A stretch of DNA of 64,000 nucleotides from Candidatus Gastranaerophilales bacterium (GTDB lineage Bacteria > Cyanobacteriota > Vampirovibrionia > Gastranaerophilales > Gastranaerophilaceae): positions 149,034-213,033 of the forward strand of contig CALUWA010000003.1 in assembly GCA_944324365.1 (NCBI GenBank), read 5' to 3'. The notes below the pieces were generated by a model. The model saw only the letters and a program-made list of their open reading frames with translations, did not search any database and was not told the origin of the DNA. The translations under genes were made by a program, and so were the position numbers. Shown piece by piece: positions 1-9,892 of the stretch. Position 1 is the first letter of the stretch. Each line of letters starts with the position of its first letter.

Positions 1-1
1 C

Positions 2-3000
2 GGAAACAACAGCCTTGTATTTAACGGTTCTGATACTGCAAATTTTGTATTAAATAATAATTTTTCAAAAAACGGCACGGGAACGGATACTATAACTTTC
101 AATAATGCAGATATAGCCTTGGGGAATGTGTCGAGTATTTCAAACAATCTTGTCTTGAACAACTCGCTAATTGACCTGATGGACAGCCAAAACAGGTTTA
201 ATCTTACGAAACTTGAAATCAATAATCTTGTAGCAACGGGTGACAGCAGATTTAATATTGACATATTCGTAAATACGGAAACCTCAGATAGAATAATTGT
301 TAACGGCGGATCCGGAATTTTAAATATAAGAGAATTAAGTTTTAACCAAGATTTCGGTATTAAGGATAACTTTACGGTTCAGGTTATAGAAAATAATAAC
401 GGTTCAACAGTAGCTCTGGCGGCCGATTCTGAGATTAACCCGCAGGTTGCCGGCTGGTCTACAAATATGTATGAGTATGAAATCAATGCGGCAAGATCTG
501 ACGGTTCTTCTGTTTATGACAGTTTGAATTTTGAAGCGCAGGAGGCTACTCCTAATTCGCTCAAAATAATGAATAATTATACTCTTGCTCCGACAAGAGG
601 CTTTTCTTTGCTTGAAGGTGCGCCTGTATATAATATTGCACAGGATTTAGAAAAAACTGAACCGGGGACTTTTACAGTTAACGGAATTTCGGCGGAAGAA
701 AGTATTATTTCCGGCTACAGACTTTCATATGTGGAAAATCCTGACGGTACAATTGCATATTACAATCGCGATGCAAACGGGGATTATATAGTAACTCAAG
801 ACAGAGGTTCGTTCTTTGAATTAACTGATCAGGATGAAACAACTGATTTCACTCTGGAAAATATTACTATTCAGTATGCTGCAAGAACAAACCAGGATAT
901 AAAAGACGGATCGGTTATATATTCAAGCTCTGATTTGGCAAGTATAACAGTTGACAGCACAAACATTAAGAATAACACTTCATCCGGAAATGGCGGTGCG
1001 TTTGATATTCAGGCTGCGAATTCGGTTGTTATAAGAGACAGTGTTTTTGATGGCAATTCTTCTACGGGAGGTGCCGGTGGAGCTATACGTTCTTTTGCAG
1101 ACCTGTATTTAAGTAATACTTCATTCACCAATAACACTGACAGCACGGGGAAAAATGATATAGCATTAGGAGTCGGTGCGGGTATACGTTATAATGTCGA
1201 TTCCGGTATAGTTTCGGAATTGAACGGCGGTATATCCGGCGGGTCAGGCGGAACATTTGAAAAAATCGGTACCGGAACTTTAAATATTAGCGGTGTTAAT
1301 GAAAATTATCAGGGTAATATTCTTTTGACTTCCGGAAATATTGTATATACGGCAAAAGATGCGACGGATTCTTTCTTTGAAAACTCTGATATAAGTATTT
1401 CAAATGGTACTTCTTTAACAATTGATACATCCGACAAAACAGATTTGGCAGCTTCCGATATTTCAGGTGAAGGAACTTTGATTAAAGCAGGTTCCGAAAC
1501 TCTTAATGTGAGCGGTAATAATGAAAACTTTAAAGGTGAAATCCGGGTTAACGGCGGTGAATTGGCATATAAGGCTGATACAGATTCTGCCAGATTTTTT
1601 AACAGCAGCAGTATAACTCTTGCAGGAGATACAGTGCTTTCTGTTGATACAAACGGTATGCAAAACCAAACCGGCGGAAGAATATTTTCCGAAGATAACA
1701 CCGCAGTATTTAACAAAAACGGTGCCGGTGATTTTAACTTGGTCGGATATAATGGCGATTTCACTGGAACTGCAAATATAAATGAGGGTTCATTAAGTTT
1801 TGAAAAAACTTATGGAAGTGAATATTTTTCGGGGCAGACAAATATTGCGCAGGGTGCAGTTTTAAATTATACAACGGAACTTGTAAATGATGCAATCTCA
1901 AATATTGCGGGAACCGGTACCATAAATAAGCTTGGCAGCAATGTTTTAGATATGACAGATTATACTTTTAGCGGTACTGTGAATATTCAAAACGGAAGAT
2001 TTAATGCAATAAGTTCAAATGAAAATGCTGATGATTTGGATTTTAACGCTAATGTCGGCAGCGGCACATATTTATCTTATACTGCGGGAGACGGCTCCTC
2101 GGTAACTCTTGGTGGAACCGGCAGCAAACTTGCATTTACAACTCAAAACTCTAATGCAACTGCAGAGATTTCTGATGCGAATGTAAGACTTGACATAATA
2201 GAAAACGTTACAGGCAATAACGTAATAATTAACAACAGTTCTTCAACTACGCTTGCTGTGCAGGATTATACCGGCGGAAATTATACGGTTAACAATTCAA
2301 CTTTCAAATTACTGAACGATCAAATCAGAGATTACACGTTTTCTAGTTTGACTGCAAATAATGATTTTGCAGAAATTGACATTTCGCTCGCAAACACACC
2401 GTCCGCGGATAATTTTACGGTAGAAAACGGTTCGGGTGTTATTAGTATTTCTAATTTTACTCTATATGGTGACAGCAAATTACCGGATCCGATTATCCCT
2501 GGTGAAACAACTAAAACTGTACAGGTTATACATAACGGAGCGAATAGTTCAATATCTTTGATTGATACTACAAACCCTGACGATATTGATACAAGTTTAG
2601 GCGCCTGGGCAACAAGTTATTATGAGTACAATATCGATGCCGGCAAATCTGATGCCGCAAATGAATATTACGACACTCTTGAATTTTTAATTGCGCAGGA
2701 AACCGACCCGAATACATTAAAGAAAATGAACCAATATAAGCTCGGAGCTGATGATGAAGGTGAAAAATTGAGAGGTTTTACGGTAGTTGAAAATACCGAT
2801 AATCCTTACAATATTGCACAAGACCTTGAAACAACTGCAAAGGGTACCTTTAAAGTTCAGGGTGCCGGTAAAAATGAAAGTATTATCTCAGGACAGCGTG
2901 TTGGATATACGGTTAATCCGGACGGTACAGTTCAGTATTCGCAAAATCCTGACGGGACTTATAAACTATCGGACAATTACGGTTCATTCTTTGAAGTTAC

Positions 3001-6000
3001 GCAGGCTTCCACAAATCTGCAGGTCAATGACTTAACAATAAAAGATGCCCAAAGAACGGAACAGAATATAAAAGACGGCTCTGTCTTATATATGACACAA
3101 TCGAGTGCATCATTTAACAATGTTTTGCTTGATAACAATTATGCTGCCGGAAACGGTGGTGCAATTGCTGTTGCCGGCGGAAACCTGAGTCTTACAAATA
3201 CGGATTTAATAAATAATGAGGCTGGCGGAAACGGCGGTGCATTATATATAAGTAAGCAAAACGGTGTAACGCCGATATCATCTTCCAGTATAACCGGTAA
3301 TACTGCAGGCGGTAATGGCGGTGCGATATATATAGTCGGCGGGGGAATACGTTTTAGCGGCACAAATGATATCTCAAGTAACCATGCAGATGGCAGCGGC
3401 GGTGCTATATATAATGACTATGGAACATTTGAAATTTCCGGAACTAACACATACTCAAACAATACTTCTGGTAGTGAAGGCGGTGCTATATATAATAATA
3501 ACGGTACAATTAATCTTTCCGGAACAAATACTTTTAGTGAAAATGTATCAGACGGAACCGGCGGGGCAATTTATAACGGAACCGGCACATTAAATATAGC
3601 TGACGGAACTTCTTTTGAAAACAATTCTTCGACAAACGGAAACGGCGGAGCTATATACAACAACGGAACAGGGACATTAACCAATACAGAATTTATAAGT
3701 AACAATGCACAAAACGGTTCTGCCATTTATAACGATACAAACGGCAGTTTAACTCTGACTAATCCGGTATTTAACGGAAACCTTGGTAATTCATATCTGT
3801 ACAACAACGGTACAATCACACTGGATGCACAAAATACCTTAAATCTTCAAAACAATACAGCCGCTGGGATTATCAACAATAACAAGTTGAATTTTAACGG
3901 TACAATTAATGTTTATGACACAATTGCTGCGGAAACCGGCAGAGGAACTATTGATGTAAACGGAAATACGTCGCTTTATAATACGGTTACTGACCAAAAT
4001 ATCAATATTGTAAGCGGAAATTTAGCAATAGGTCAAAGCGGTAATACTAATACCGATGCAATTTTAAATAATGTCAACTTGGTGATAAATGAAAATACGA
4101 CCGCAACACTAAATAATAATTTTGTAAACGGCGGAAGTATTACGACAAACGGAATATTCAATATAGTTAACCCGGATGATATTACAATCTCCTCAAATAT
4201 GTCGGGTTCCGGCACTGTTAATAAATCTGAAGCCGGGCTTTTGACCCTGAACGGTAAATCAAATGCTGGGTTTAACGGAACATTAAATGTAAATTCCGGA
4301 ACTGTTTTATTTGAGAAAACTCCGGATAATACCTTCTTTAGCAGCAATGCTAAAATTAATGTTGATAATGCCGAATTTGATTACAACACAACTGATAGTG
4401 CATACGAATTTTCCGGCAGTAACTTTAGCAAAACAACCCTTACTAACGGCGGTACATTATCTATTTCCGGACAGAGCAGCAATACAAGCAATTTTGTTTT
4501 AAACAGCGGCTGGCTTACATCTGCAAATGCAGACAATCAGTTAATATTCTCAAATGCAAATTATGTAATCCAAAGTGCTTTCCTTGACGAAGGAAATTCG
4601 GGAGATATTGCTTTTAATTCCTCAATAGTTGATTTTGCTGCAGATGATAACCAAACTGCGGTTGGAAATTATAATACAGGAAACTTTAACTATACTTTGA
4701 ACAATTCTACATTAGATGTTTCAAATACTATTGCTGGTGATACTTATAACTTTAACGAGCTCAATTTTGAAAACGGTTCTCAGTTGGGTCTGGATGTTGA
4801 TTTGGTCTTAGATACCGATAATAATGTAAGACCATATGGAGATATCATTAATGCAAACAGCGGCTCGGGAGTTGTTGAAATAACCAAGTTATATATAACC
4901 GACGATAACGGCAGATTTATACAGGAGGGCGACCAGCTTTCAAAAGGTATTATTAAGGTATTTGACGGTACTAATAATCTGAAGGTTGCCGAACAAAATG
5001 ATGCCAGAATTTTAAGCTGGGCAACAAATGTTTACAGATACGGAATTACTTCTGCCCAGACTGACCGCGAATCTGACAGTATAAAAATTATTGTTGACGG
5101 ATATTCAAACTTTGATACTCTTCGGGATATGAATATCTATGATCCGGATAACAATGGTGAAGGCGGTAATAGAGGTTTTAGTTTTATCAGCGGATTGGAA
5201 AGTACACCATATTATATTTACAGGGATTTGGATACCACTTCAAAAGGTACGTTTACTGTTTTGGGAAGTATTAATGCCGACGGACAAAAAAGTATTTTAT
5301 CCGGGATTTTGAAACCTCTTGAAATCACTCAGGATGATGCGGGTGAAAGACTTACCGTAAATCCGGACGGTTCAATAACATTTGACGGTGTGACTCTTCA
5401 GCAGGGCGAGTATACTACATCAACAAGAACAGGCATAGACGGAACAGTTGAAACTGTTTATAATCTTCCAACGTCGGCTTTCAGCGGAGAGCAGACAAAC
5501 GGCTCAATGTTTGAAATAATCAACGAAACAGAATTTTCAATGGAAAATGTTCTTGTTCAGGATGCAAAAAGATACGCATCTGATAATATAAAAGATGGTG
5601 CTGTAGTTTATGCAAAGAATGAAAATGCAACTGTCAGTCTTAGCGGAGTGGATTTTAGCAACAACTCTGTAGAAGGCGGTTATGGCGGTGTAATTGCAAA
5701 TTATCTGAGCAAAGAGTTTTCAATTAATGGAAGTACAATTTCTTCTAACAGTGCAGCTCTTAACGGAGGTGCTATTTACAATACTTCTGACGGATTTACG
5801 ATTATTAATGCCGTATTGGATTCAAACAGTGCAAAAGACGGATACGGCGGTGCGATTTATACAAATAAAGATATAAGAATTGCTGATTCAAGTTTTGGTA
5901 CAACCGGGTTAAACACTCATCAAAACGGTATTGCAAATGATATTTATATAGACGGCAGTGCAAATGTTACATATGAAGCCACAACAGGTACCACAAACTA

Positions 6001-9000
6001 TATAAACAGCGGTCTTGCAGGAACTGGTTCATTTACAAAAACAGGAGCCGGAATATTAAATTTAGCCGGAAATAACAAGGATTTGACCGGAAATTTCGCG
6101 ATAAATCAGGGTGAATTGATATTTACGGCTGATAGTGCGGATGATTCTTTTGTGAGTGCGGCTTCTACATCTGTAGATGGTGTGTTAACAATGAATATTG
6201 CAGATACCTTGTCATCTTCAATTAATAACCTTTCCGGCGGCGGTACCGTTAATAAAAATTCTACCGGCAGTTTAACGCTTACAGGTGATAATTCCGGTTA
6301 TAACGGACAATTCAATATTAACGGAGGAACGGCATATTTTACAAAGAATTCCGATACAGATTATATTTCGGGAACAACTTCCGTAGCACAGGGTGCAGTC
6401 CTTGATTATATGGCAAATGCTGATGATACATTAAATAATATCTCCGGTGAAGGACTTTTGATTAAAAACGGAGATGCTGTTTTGAATGTAAACGGTCAAA
6501 ATTCGAACGCATTTGATATAAATATGCAGATTAACAGTGGCAAACTTAACTATACCGCAGCTGAAAACGGTAATATAACCATCGGTTCAAATGTTATCCC
6601 GTCTGTAAGCTTTGGCAGCCAAAATACAAATGCATCATTACAGTTAAATAACGGAACATATACTCTTGAAAGCGAACTTGTAAATTCGTTGGGTAATAAT
6701 ATTATATTTGATTCTGCTGAAATCAAACTTACCGCTGATAATTACACAGACGGAAATTATACAATTCAAAATTCCGTAATTAATCTTATCAATGACGGTT
6801 TGGCAGAAACAAAAACGTTCAACAATCTGACTACAACGGATTCAACATTGAAAATAGATGTAAACCTCACAGAACCCGCAGATACAACAGACAGGCTTGT
6901 TGCAAATAACGGCGGCGGGAATATTCAGCTGGCACTTACGGAAATCAATTTGAACGACAACGACCTTCCGAAATTCGATAACGGTCTTATGGTTCCGGAG
7001 AGGGTAATTAATGTTTTAGGCGGAAACCTCACATTTAATAATGAAGATTCTATCAGCGGCTGGGCAACGGATGCTTACATATATGATGTTTCAGCAGTCG
7101 GACAGGACTTGATTTTGACGGCTATCGCAGCTAATGATGACAATTCTTTGAAAGCCATGAACCAGTTTAAGCAGAATGAAGGTGGCGGTATCAGAGGTTT
7201 TCAGTTTAATGATGAGGACAGAGGAACGTATATTATAAGAGAAGATCTCGGCACAACTTCTCAGGGAACATTTACGGTTAATGGCTTGGCTGACGGTTCA
7301 ACTGTAATTTCCGGGGAAGATGCGAACGGAGATGCTTCAAAATCCTTCTTTGAGGTTACGCAGGATACTGACTTGACAGTTAATAATGTAACTATTGAAA
7401 ATGCATACGCGGATGACAGAGGCGGTTCTGTCGTAATCGCAGATAATGAAAATGCGAATGTTGTTTTGAATAATGTCAATATCAATTCAAGTTCTTCTGC
7501 CGGTGACGGAGGTGCGATAAATAATACAAATTCAAATAGTTTTACAATATCCGGTTCAAATATGAGCAATATCACTACTGACGGCAAAGGCGGAGCTATT
7601 TATACAAAAGATAGTATGACTATTGTAGACTCCAGCTTTGGTACAGATGGTGTTAATACGCATCAAAACGCTGAACAGAACGATATTTACATAGAGGGAA
7701 CGGATACAACAGTTAATTTTGTGACAAATACTGATTCTGATATTGCAAGTGGTCTTGCCGGAGATGGTATTTTGAATAAGTCCGGCTCCGAAACTCTTAA
7801 TCTTTCCGGAAATAACAAAGATTTCACGGGGAATTTGAATGTAGCGGAAGGAACTCTTTCTTTTGAACAAAACAGTGCGGATGATACTTATATTTCAGGC
7901 AATACAAATATAGAACAAGCCGGAACAGTTAATATCAACGCAAATGAAACAGATATAATTCCGGGAACATTCAGCGGTGCCGGTACATTGAATAAAAACG
8001 GGGAAAATAACCTGATAATTACGGGCGACAACTCAGGATTTAAGGGACAGACAAATATTAATGAAGGCGAAATTGTATTTAATGCGGAAACAAGTTCTGA
8101 TAAGTATTTCAGCGGAAGCACAAATATTACTGAAAATGGTGCATTAACCGTAAATGCCGGACAAAATGTTTCAGTTTCAAATATTTCCGGTACAGGTACT
8201 ATAAATAAAAATGGTTCCGGAAGTATTGTATTCAGCGGAAACAACAGTGGCTTCAATGGTGATTTGAATATGAATGCCGGAGAACTTGCGCTTGCTTCTG
8301 GTGCTCTTCTTGGTCAAATAAACAGCGCAACTTTTGAGGACGGAACTTCGATTAATCTTCAAAATACGTCTGTAATTGATCATGGAAACTGGCATTATAC
8401 AACAGATCCTAACCCTTCAAGTATTGAGCATTTATCTTTTAACCAGCTTACTTTGAACGGTGATGTTGGATTTAATATTGATGTTGATTTGAAAGCTCAG
8501 GCTGCGGATAGTATTTATGCAAACGAAATTCTTGGTGACGGCAGACTGGTAATCGGCGGAAACAGTTTAAATGTAGTGAGTGACACGATTATAAAAGACA
8601 GTATTATTCAAATAGCTTCAGGTGCATTTACGGATCCTGCTTTCAGCGACAGAATTATATTGGATCCTTCCGTAACGTCTGTTATGGGCCCTGTTCAAAG
8701 GTATGATGTTGCATATTCAAACGGTGCTTTATCTTTCTCAAGGCAGGGAGGTTTACATCCTTCGCTGGATATGGTTAACCCTGCTGCGCTGGCATCTTCT
8801 GTTGCAACCCAGGTCGGTGGTTATTTGACACAATTGCAGACATTGCATGCAGGTTTTTATCATATGGAAAGATATACTAAATATCCTTATATGTTGAGGC
8901 TTACTGCAGAATCTGTAAATAAAAACGCAATCAGTGATACTCCGGTTTATCAAAAATCCACTTTGCCTGAAACCTCAAGTGCTATGTGGGTACAGCCTTA

Positions 9001-9805
9001 TACTACATTTGAACAGGTTCACTTAAGAGGCGGACTGGATGTTTCAAACGTAGCGTACGGTGCGATTTACGGCGGAGATTCTGATCTTGTTGATTTAGGC
9101 CACGGGTTTAAGGGAGTTATATCGACGTTTGTAGGTTATAACGGTGCACATCAGTCATTCAACGGTGTGAGTATGAACCAGCAGGGTGGTACGCTTGGTG
9201 TTACCGGAACTTTGTATAAGGGCAATTTCTTTACAGGTTTGACTGTTTCAACCGGTGCAAGTGCGGGAGAAGCTTATACAATGTACGGAACAGATTCGTT
9301 TGCAATGATTACGGCTGGTGCTGCTTCAAAAACCGGTTACAACTGGGAAATTAAAGACGGCAGATTAATAATTCAACCGTCATTGTTCCTCGGATATACC
9401 TTTGTAAATACATTTGATTATACAAATGTTGCCGGAGTGAAAATGGATTCTGATCCTTTAAATGCAATTCAGATTGTTCCGGGATTGAAAATTATCGGCA
9501 ACCTTAAAAACGGATGGCAGCCGTATTTGGGTGTTAATATGGTTTGGAGCGTAATGGATAAGACAAATGTTATGGCAAATGATGTCAGATTACCTCAGTT
9601 ATCTGTTAAGCCTTATGTAGAGTACGGAGTCGGTGTCCAAAAGTCATGGGGTGAAAGATTTACGGCATTCTTCCAAACTATGCTGCGAAACGGCGGCAGA
9701 ACCGGTGTTGCTCTTACGGCAGGTTTCAGATGGTCGATAGGAAAAGATCCGTCAAAGGAAAACGTAACAAAACCTGTTACAAAGAAAGTTGTAAAATCTT
9801 TGTAG
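2..9805 (+). CDS. Giant Pmp-like autotransporter adhesin, 5'-truncated by window
   Basis: The reading frame is open from base 2, so the gene starts upstream of the window; the TTG at 119 is not its real start. More than 3,260 residues are visible. The passenger is rich in Asn, Gly, Ser and Thr and carries chlamydial-Pmp-type GGAI and FxxN repeats (for example nt 3200-3660) and autotransporter-associated strand repeats of the type G-x-G-T-[LI]-x-K-x-G (nt 1265, 1460, 1910, 6030, 6235, 7980, 8190). Both predict a long right-handed beta-helix displayed outside the cell. A four-fold module of 680-800 residues is superimposed. The C-terminal 250 residues (nt 8980-9750) are amphipathic strands typical of an autotransporter barrel. 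After the last barrel strand (GFRWSIGKD) comes a basic tail of about 20 residues ending KSL, whereas most outer-membrane barrels end on an aromatic residue. Adhesion or surface display is inferred from the family. A terminator follows. Confidence 0.9.
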   Translation, partial: GNNSLVFNGSDTANFVLNNNFSKNGTGTDTITFNNADIALGNVSSISNNLVLNNSLIDLMDSQNRFNLTKLEINNLVATGDSRFNIDIFVNTETSDRIIVNGGSGILNIRELSFNQDFGIKDNFTVQVIENNNGSTVALAADSEINPQVAGWSTNMYEYEINAARSDGSSVYDSLNFEAQEATPNSLKIMNNYTLAPTRGFSLLEGAPVYNIAQDLEKTEPGTFTVNGISAEESIISGYRLSYVENPDGTIAYYNRDANGDYIVTQDRGSFFELTDQDETTDFTLENITIQYAARTNQDIKDGSVIYSSSDLASITVDSTNIKNNTSSGNGGAFDIQAANSVVIRDSVFDGNSSTGGAGGAIRSFADLYLSNTSFTNNTDSTGKNDIALGVGAGIRYNVDSGIVSELNGGISGGSGGTFEKIGTGTLNISGVNENYQGNILLTSGNIVYTAKDATDSFFENSDISISNGTSLTIDTSDKTDLAASDISGEGTLIKAGSETLNVSGNNENFKGEIRVNGGELAYKADTDSARFFNSSSITLAGDTVLSVDTNGMQNQTGGRIFSEDNTAVFNKNGAGDFNLVGYNGDFTGTANINEGSLSFEKTYGSEYFSGQTNIAQGAVLNYTTELVNDAISNIAGTGTINKLGSNVLDMTDYTFSGTVNIQNGRFNAISSNENADDLDFNANVGSGTYLSYTAGDGSSVTLGGTGSKLAFTTQNSNATAEISDANVRLDIIENVTGNNVIINNSSSTTLAVQDYTGGNYTVNNSTFKLLNDQIRDYTFSSLTANNDFAEIDISLANTPSADNFTVENGSGVISISNFTLYGDSKLPDPIIPGETTKTVQVIHNGANSSISLIDTTNPDDIDTSLGAWATSYYEYNIDAGKSDAANEYYDTLEFLIAQETDPNTLKKMNQYKLGADDEGEKLRGFTVVENTDNPYNIAQDLETTAKGTFKVQGAGKNESIISGQRVGYTVNPDGTVQYSQNPDGTYKLSDNYGSFFEVTQASTNLQVNDLTIKDAQRTEQNIKDGSVLYMTQSSASFNNVLLDNNYAAGNGGAIAVAGGNLSLTNTDLINNEAGGNGGALYISKQNGVTPISSSSITGNTAGGNGGAIYIVGGGIRFSGTNDISSNHADGSGGAIYNDYGTFEISGTNTYSNNTSGSEGGAIYNNNGTINLSGTNTFSENVSDGTGGAIYNGTGTLNIADGTSFENNSSTNGNGGAIYNNGTGTLTNTEFISNNAQNGSAIYNDTNGSLTLTNPVFNGNLGNSYLYNNGTITLDAQNTLNLQNNTAAGIINNNKLNFNGTINVYDTIAAETGRGTIDVNGNTSLYNTVTDQNINIVSGNLAIGQSGNTNTDAILNNVNLVINENTTATLNNNFVNGGSITTNGIFNIVNPDDITISSNMSGSGTVNKSEAGLLTLNGKSNAGFNGTLNVNSGTVLFEKTPDNTFFSSNAKINVDNAEFDYNTTDSAYEFSGSNFSKTTLTNGGTLSISGQSSNTSNFVLNSGWLTSANADNQLIFSNANYVIQSAFLDEGNSGDIAFNSSIVDFAADDNQTAVGNYNTGNFNYTLNNSTLDVSNTIAGDTYNFNELNFENGSQLGLDVDLVLDTDNNVRPYGDIINANSGSGVVEITKLYITDDNGRFIQEGDQLSKGIIKVFDGTNNLKVAEQNDARILSWATNVYRYGITSAQTDRESDSIKIIVDGYSNFDTLRDMNIYDPDNNGEGGNRGFSFISGLESTPYYIYRDLDTTSKGTFTVLGSINADGQKSILSGILKPLEITQDDAGERLTVNPDGSITFDGVTLQQGEYTTSTRTGIDGTVETVYNLPTSAFSGEQTNGSMFEIINETEFSMENVLVQDAKRYASDNIKDGAVVYAKNENATVSLSGVDFSNNSVEGGYGGVIANYLSKEFSINGSTISSNSAALNGGAIYNTSDGFTIINAVLDSNSAKDGYGGAIYTNKDIRIADSSFGTTGLNTHQNGIANDIYIDGSANVTYEATTGTTNYINSGLAGTGSFTKTGAGILNLAGNNKDLTGNFAINQGELIFTADSADDSFVSAASTSVDGVLTMNIADTLSSSINNLSGGGTVNKNSTGSLTLTGDNSGYNGQFNINGGTAYFTKNSDTDYISGTTSVAQGAVLDYMANADDTLNNISGEGLLIKNGDAVLNVNGQNSNAFDINMQINSGKLNYTAAENGNITIGSNVIPSVSFGSQNTNASLQLNNGTYTLESELVNSLGNNIIFDSAEIKLTADNYTDGNYTIQNSVINLINDGLAETKTFNNLTTTDSTLKIDVNLTEPADTTDRLVANNGGGNIQLALTEINLNDNDLPKFDNGLMVPERVINVLGGNLTFNNEDSISGWATDAYIYDVSAVGQDLILTAIAANDDNSLKAMNQFKQNEGGGIRGFQFNDEDRGTYIIREDLGTTSQGTFTVNGLADGSTVISGEDANGDASKSFFEVTQDTDLTVNNVTIENAYADDRGGSVVIADNENANVVLNNVNINSSSSAGDGGAINNTNSNSFTISGSNMSNITTDGKGGAIYTKDSMTIVDSSFGTDGVNTHQNAEQNDIYIEGTDTTVNFVTNTDSDIASGLAGDGILNKSGSETLNLSGNNKDFTGNLNVAEGTLSFEQNSADDTYISGNTNIEQAGTVNINANETDIIPGTFSGAGTLNKNGENNLIITGDNSGFKGQTNINEGEIVFNAETSSDKYFSGSTNITENGALTVNAGQNVSVSNISGTGTINKNGSGSIVFSGNNSGFNGDLNMNAGELALASGALLGQINSATFEDGTSINLQNTSVIDHGNWHYTTDPNPSSIEHLSFNQLTLNGDVGFNIDVDLKAQAADSIYANEILGDGRLVIGGNSLNVVSDTIIKDSIIQIASGAFTDPAFSDRIILDPSVTSVMGPVQRYDVAYSNGALSFSRQGGLHPSLDMVNPAALASSVATQVGGYLTQLQTLHAGFYHMERYTKYPYMLRLTAESVNKNAISDTPVYQKSTLPETSSAMWVQPYTTFEQVHLRGGLDVSNVAYGAIYGGDSDLVDLGHGFKGVISTFVGYNGAHQSFNGVSMNQQGGTLGVTGTLYKGNFFTGLTVSTGASAGEAYTMYGTDSFAMITAGAASKTGYNWEIKDGRLIIQPSLFLGYTFVNTFDYTNVAGVKMDSDPLNAIQIVPGLKIIGNLKNGWQPYLGVNMVWSVMDKTNVMANDVRLPQLSVKPYVEYGVGVQKSWGERFTAFFQTMLRNGGRTGVALTAGFRWSIGKDPSKENVTKPVTKKVVKSL
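448..7345 (+). repeat. Four long internal repeats in the adhesin
   Basis: A conserved block recurs four times in the passenger, starting near nt 448, 2605, 5017 and 7060. Each starts with W-[SA]-T-x-x-Y-x-Y, then K-x-M-N-x-[YF], R-G-F, Y-x-I-x-x-D-L, a G-T-F-x-V strand and S-I-[IL]-S-G or a close variant. Spacing is about 719, 804 and 681 residues, with beta-helix and strand repeats between blocks. The copies have diverged, so this is an old amplification rather than recent tandem copying. Confidence 0.8.
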
Positions 9806-9825
9806 ATTAATTAAAAAATAATTCA

Positions 9826-9857
9826 AGCAGGGGAGTGTTACAGCTTCCCTGCTCGTT
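9826..9857 (+). terminator. Terminator after the adhesin gene
   Basis: A 10-bp stem (AGCAGGGGAG pairing with CTTCCCTGCT through one G-T pair) closes an 8-base loop and is followed by a T-rich stretch. It lies 21 bases past the adhesin stop codon. Confidence 0.75.
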
Positions 9858-9892
9858 TATTTGTGCTATCATACATAAAAAAGGATGACGGG

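Noticed and set aside
1309..8953. Many open frames on the minus strand and in other frames of the adhesin gene
   Set aside because: They are shadows of the repetitive Asn/Gly/Thr-rich coding frame, with low-complexity Pro/Val/Phe products and no ribosome sites.
9863..9892. GTG at 9863 as start of adenine deaminase
   Set aside because: It has no ribosome site, and the ATG at 9893 with AAGGA gives the usual start of the family.
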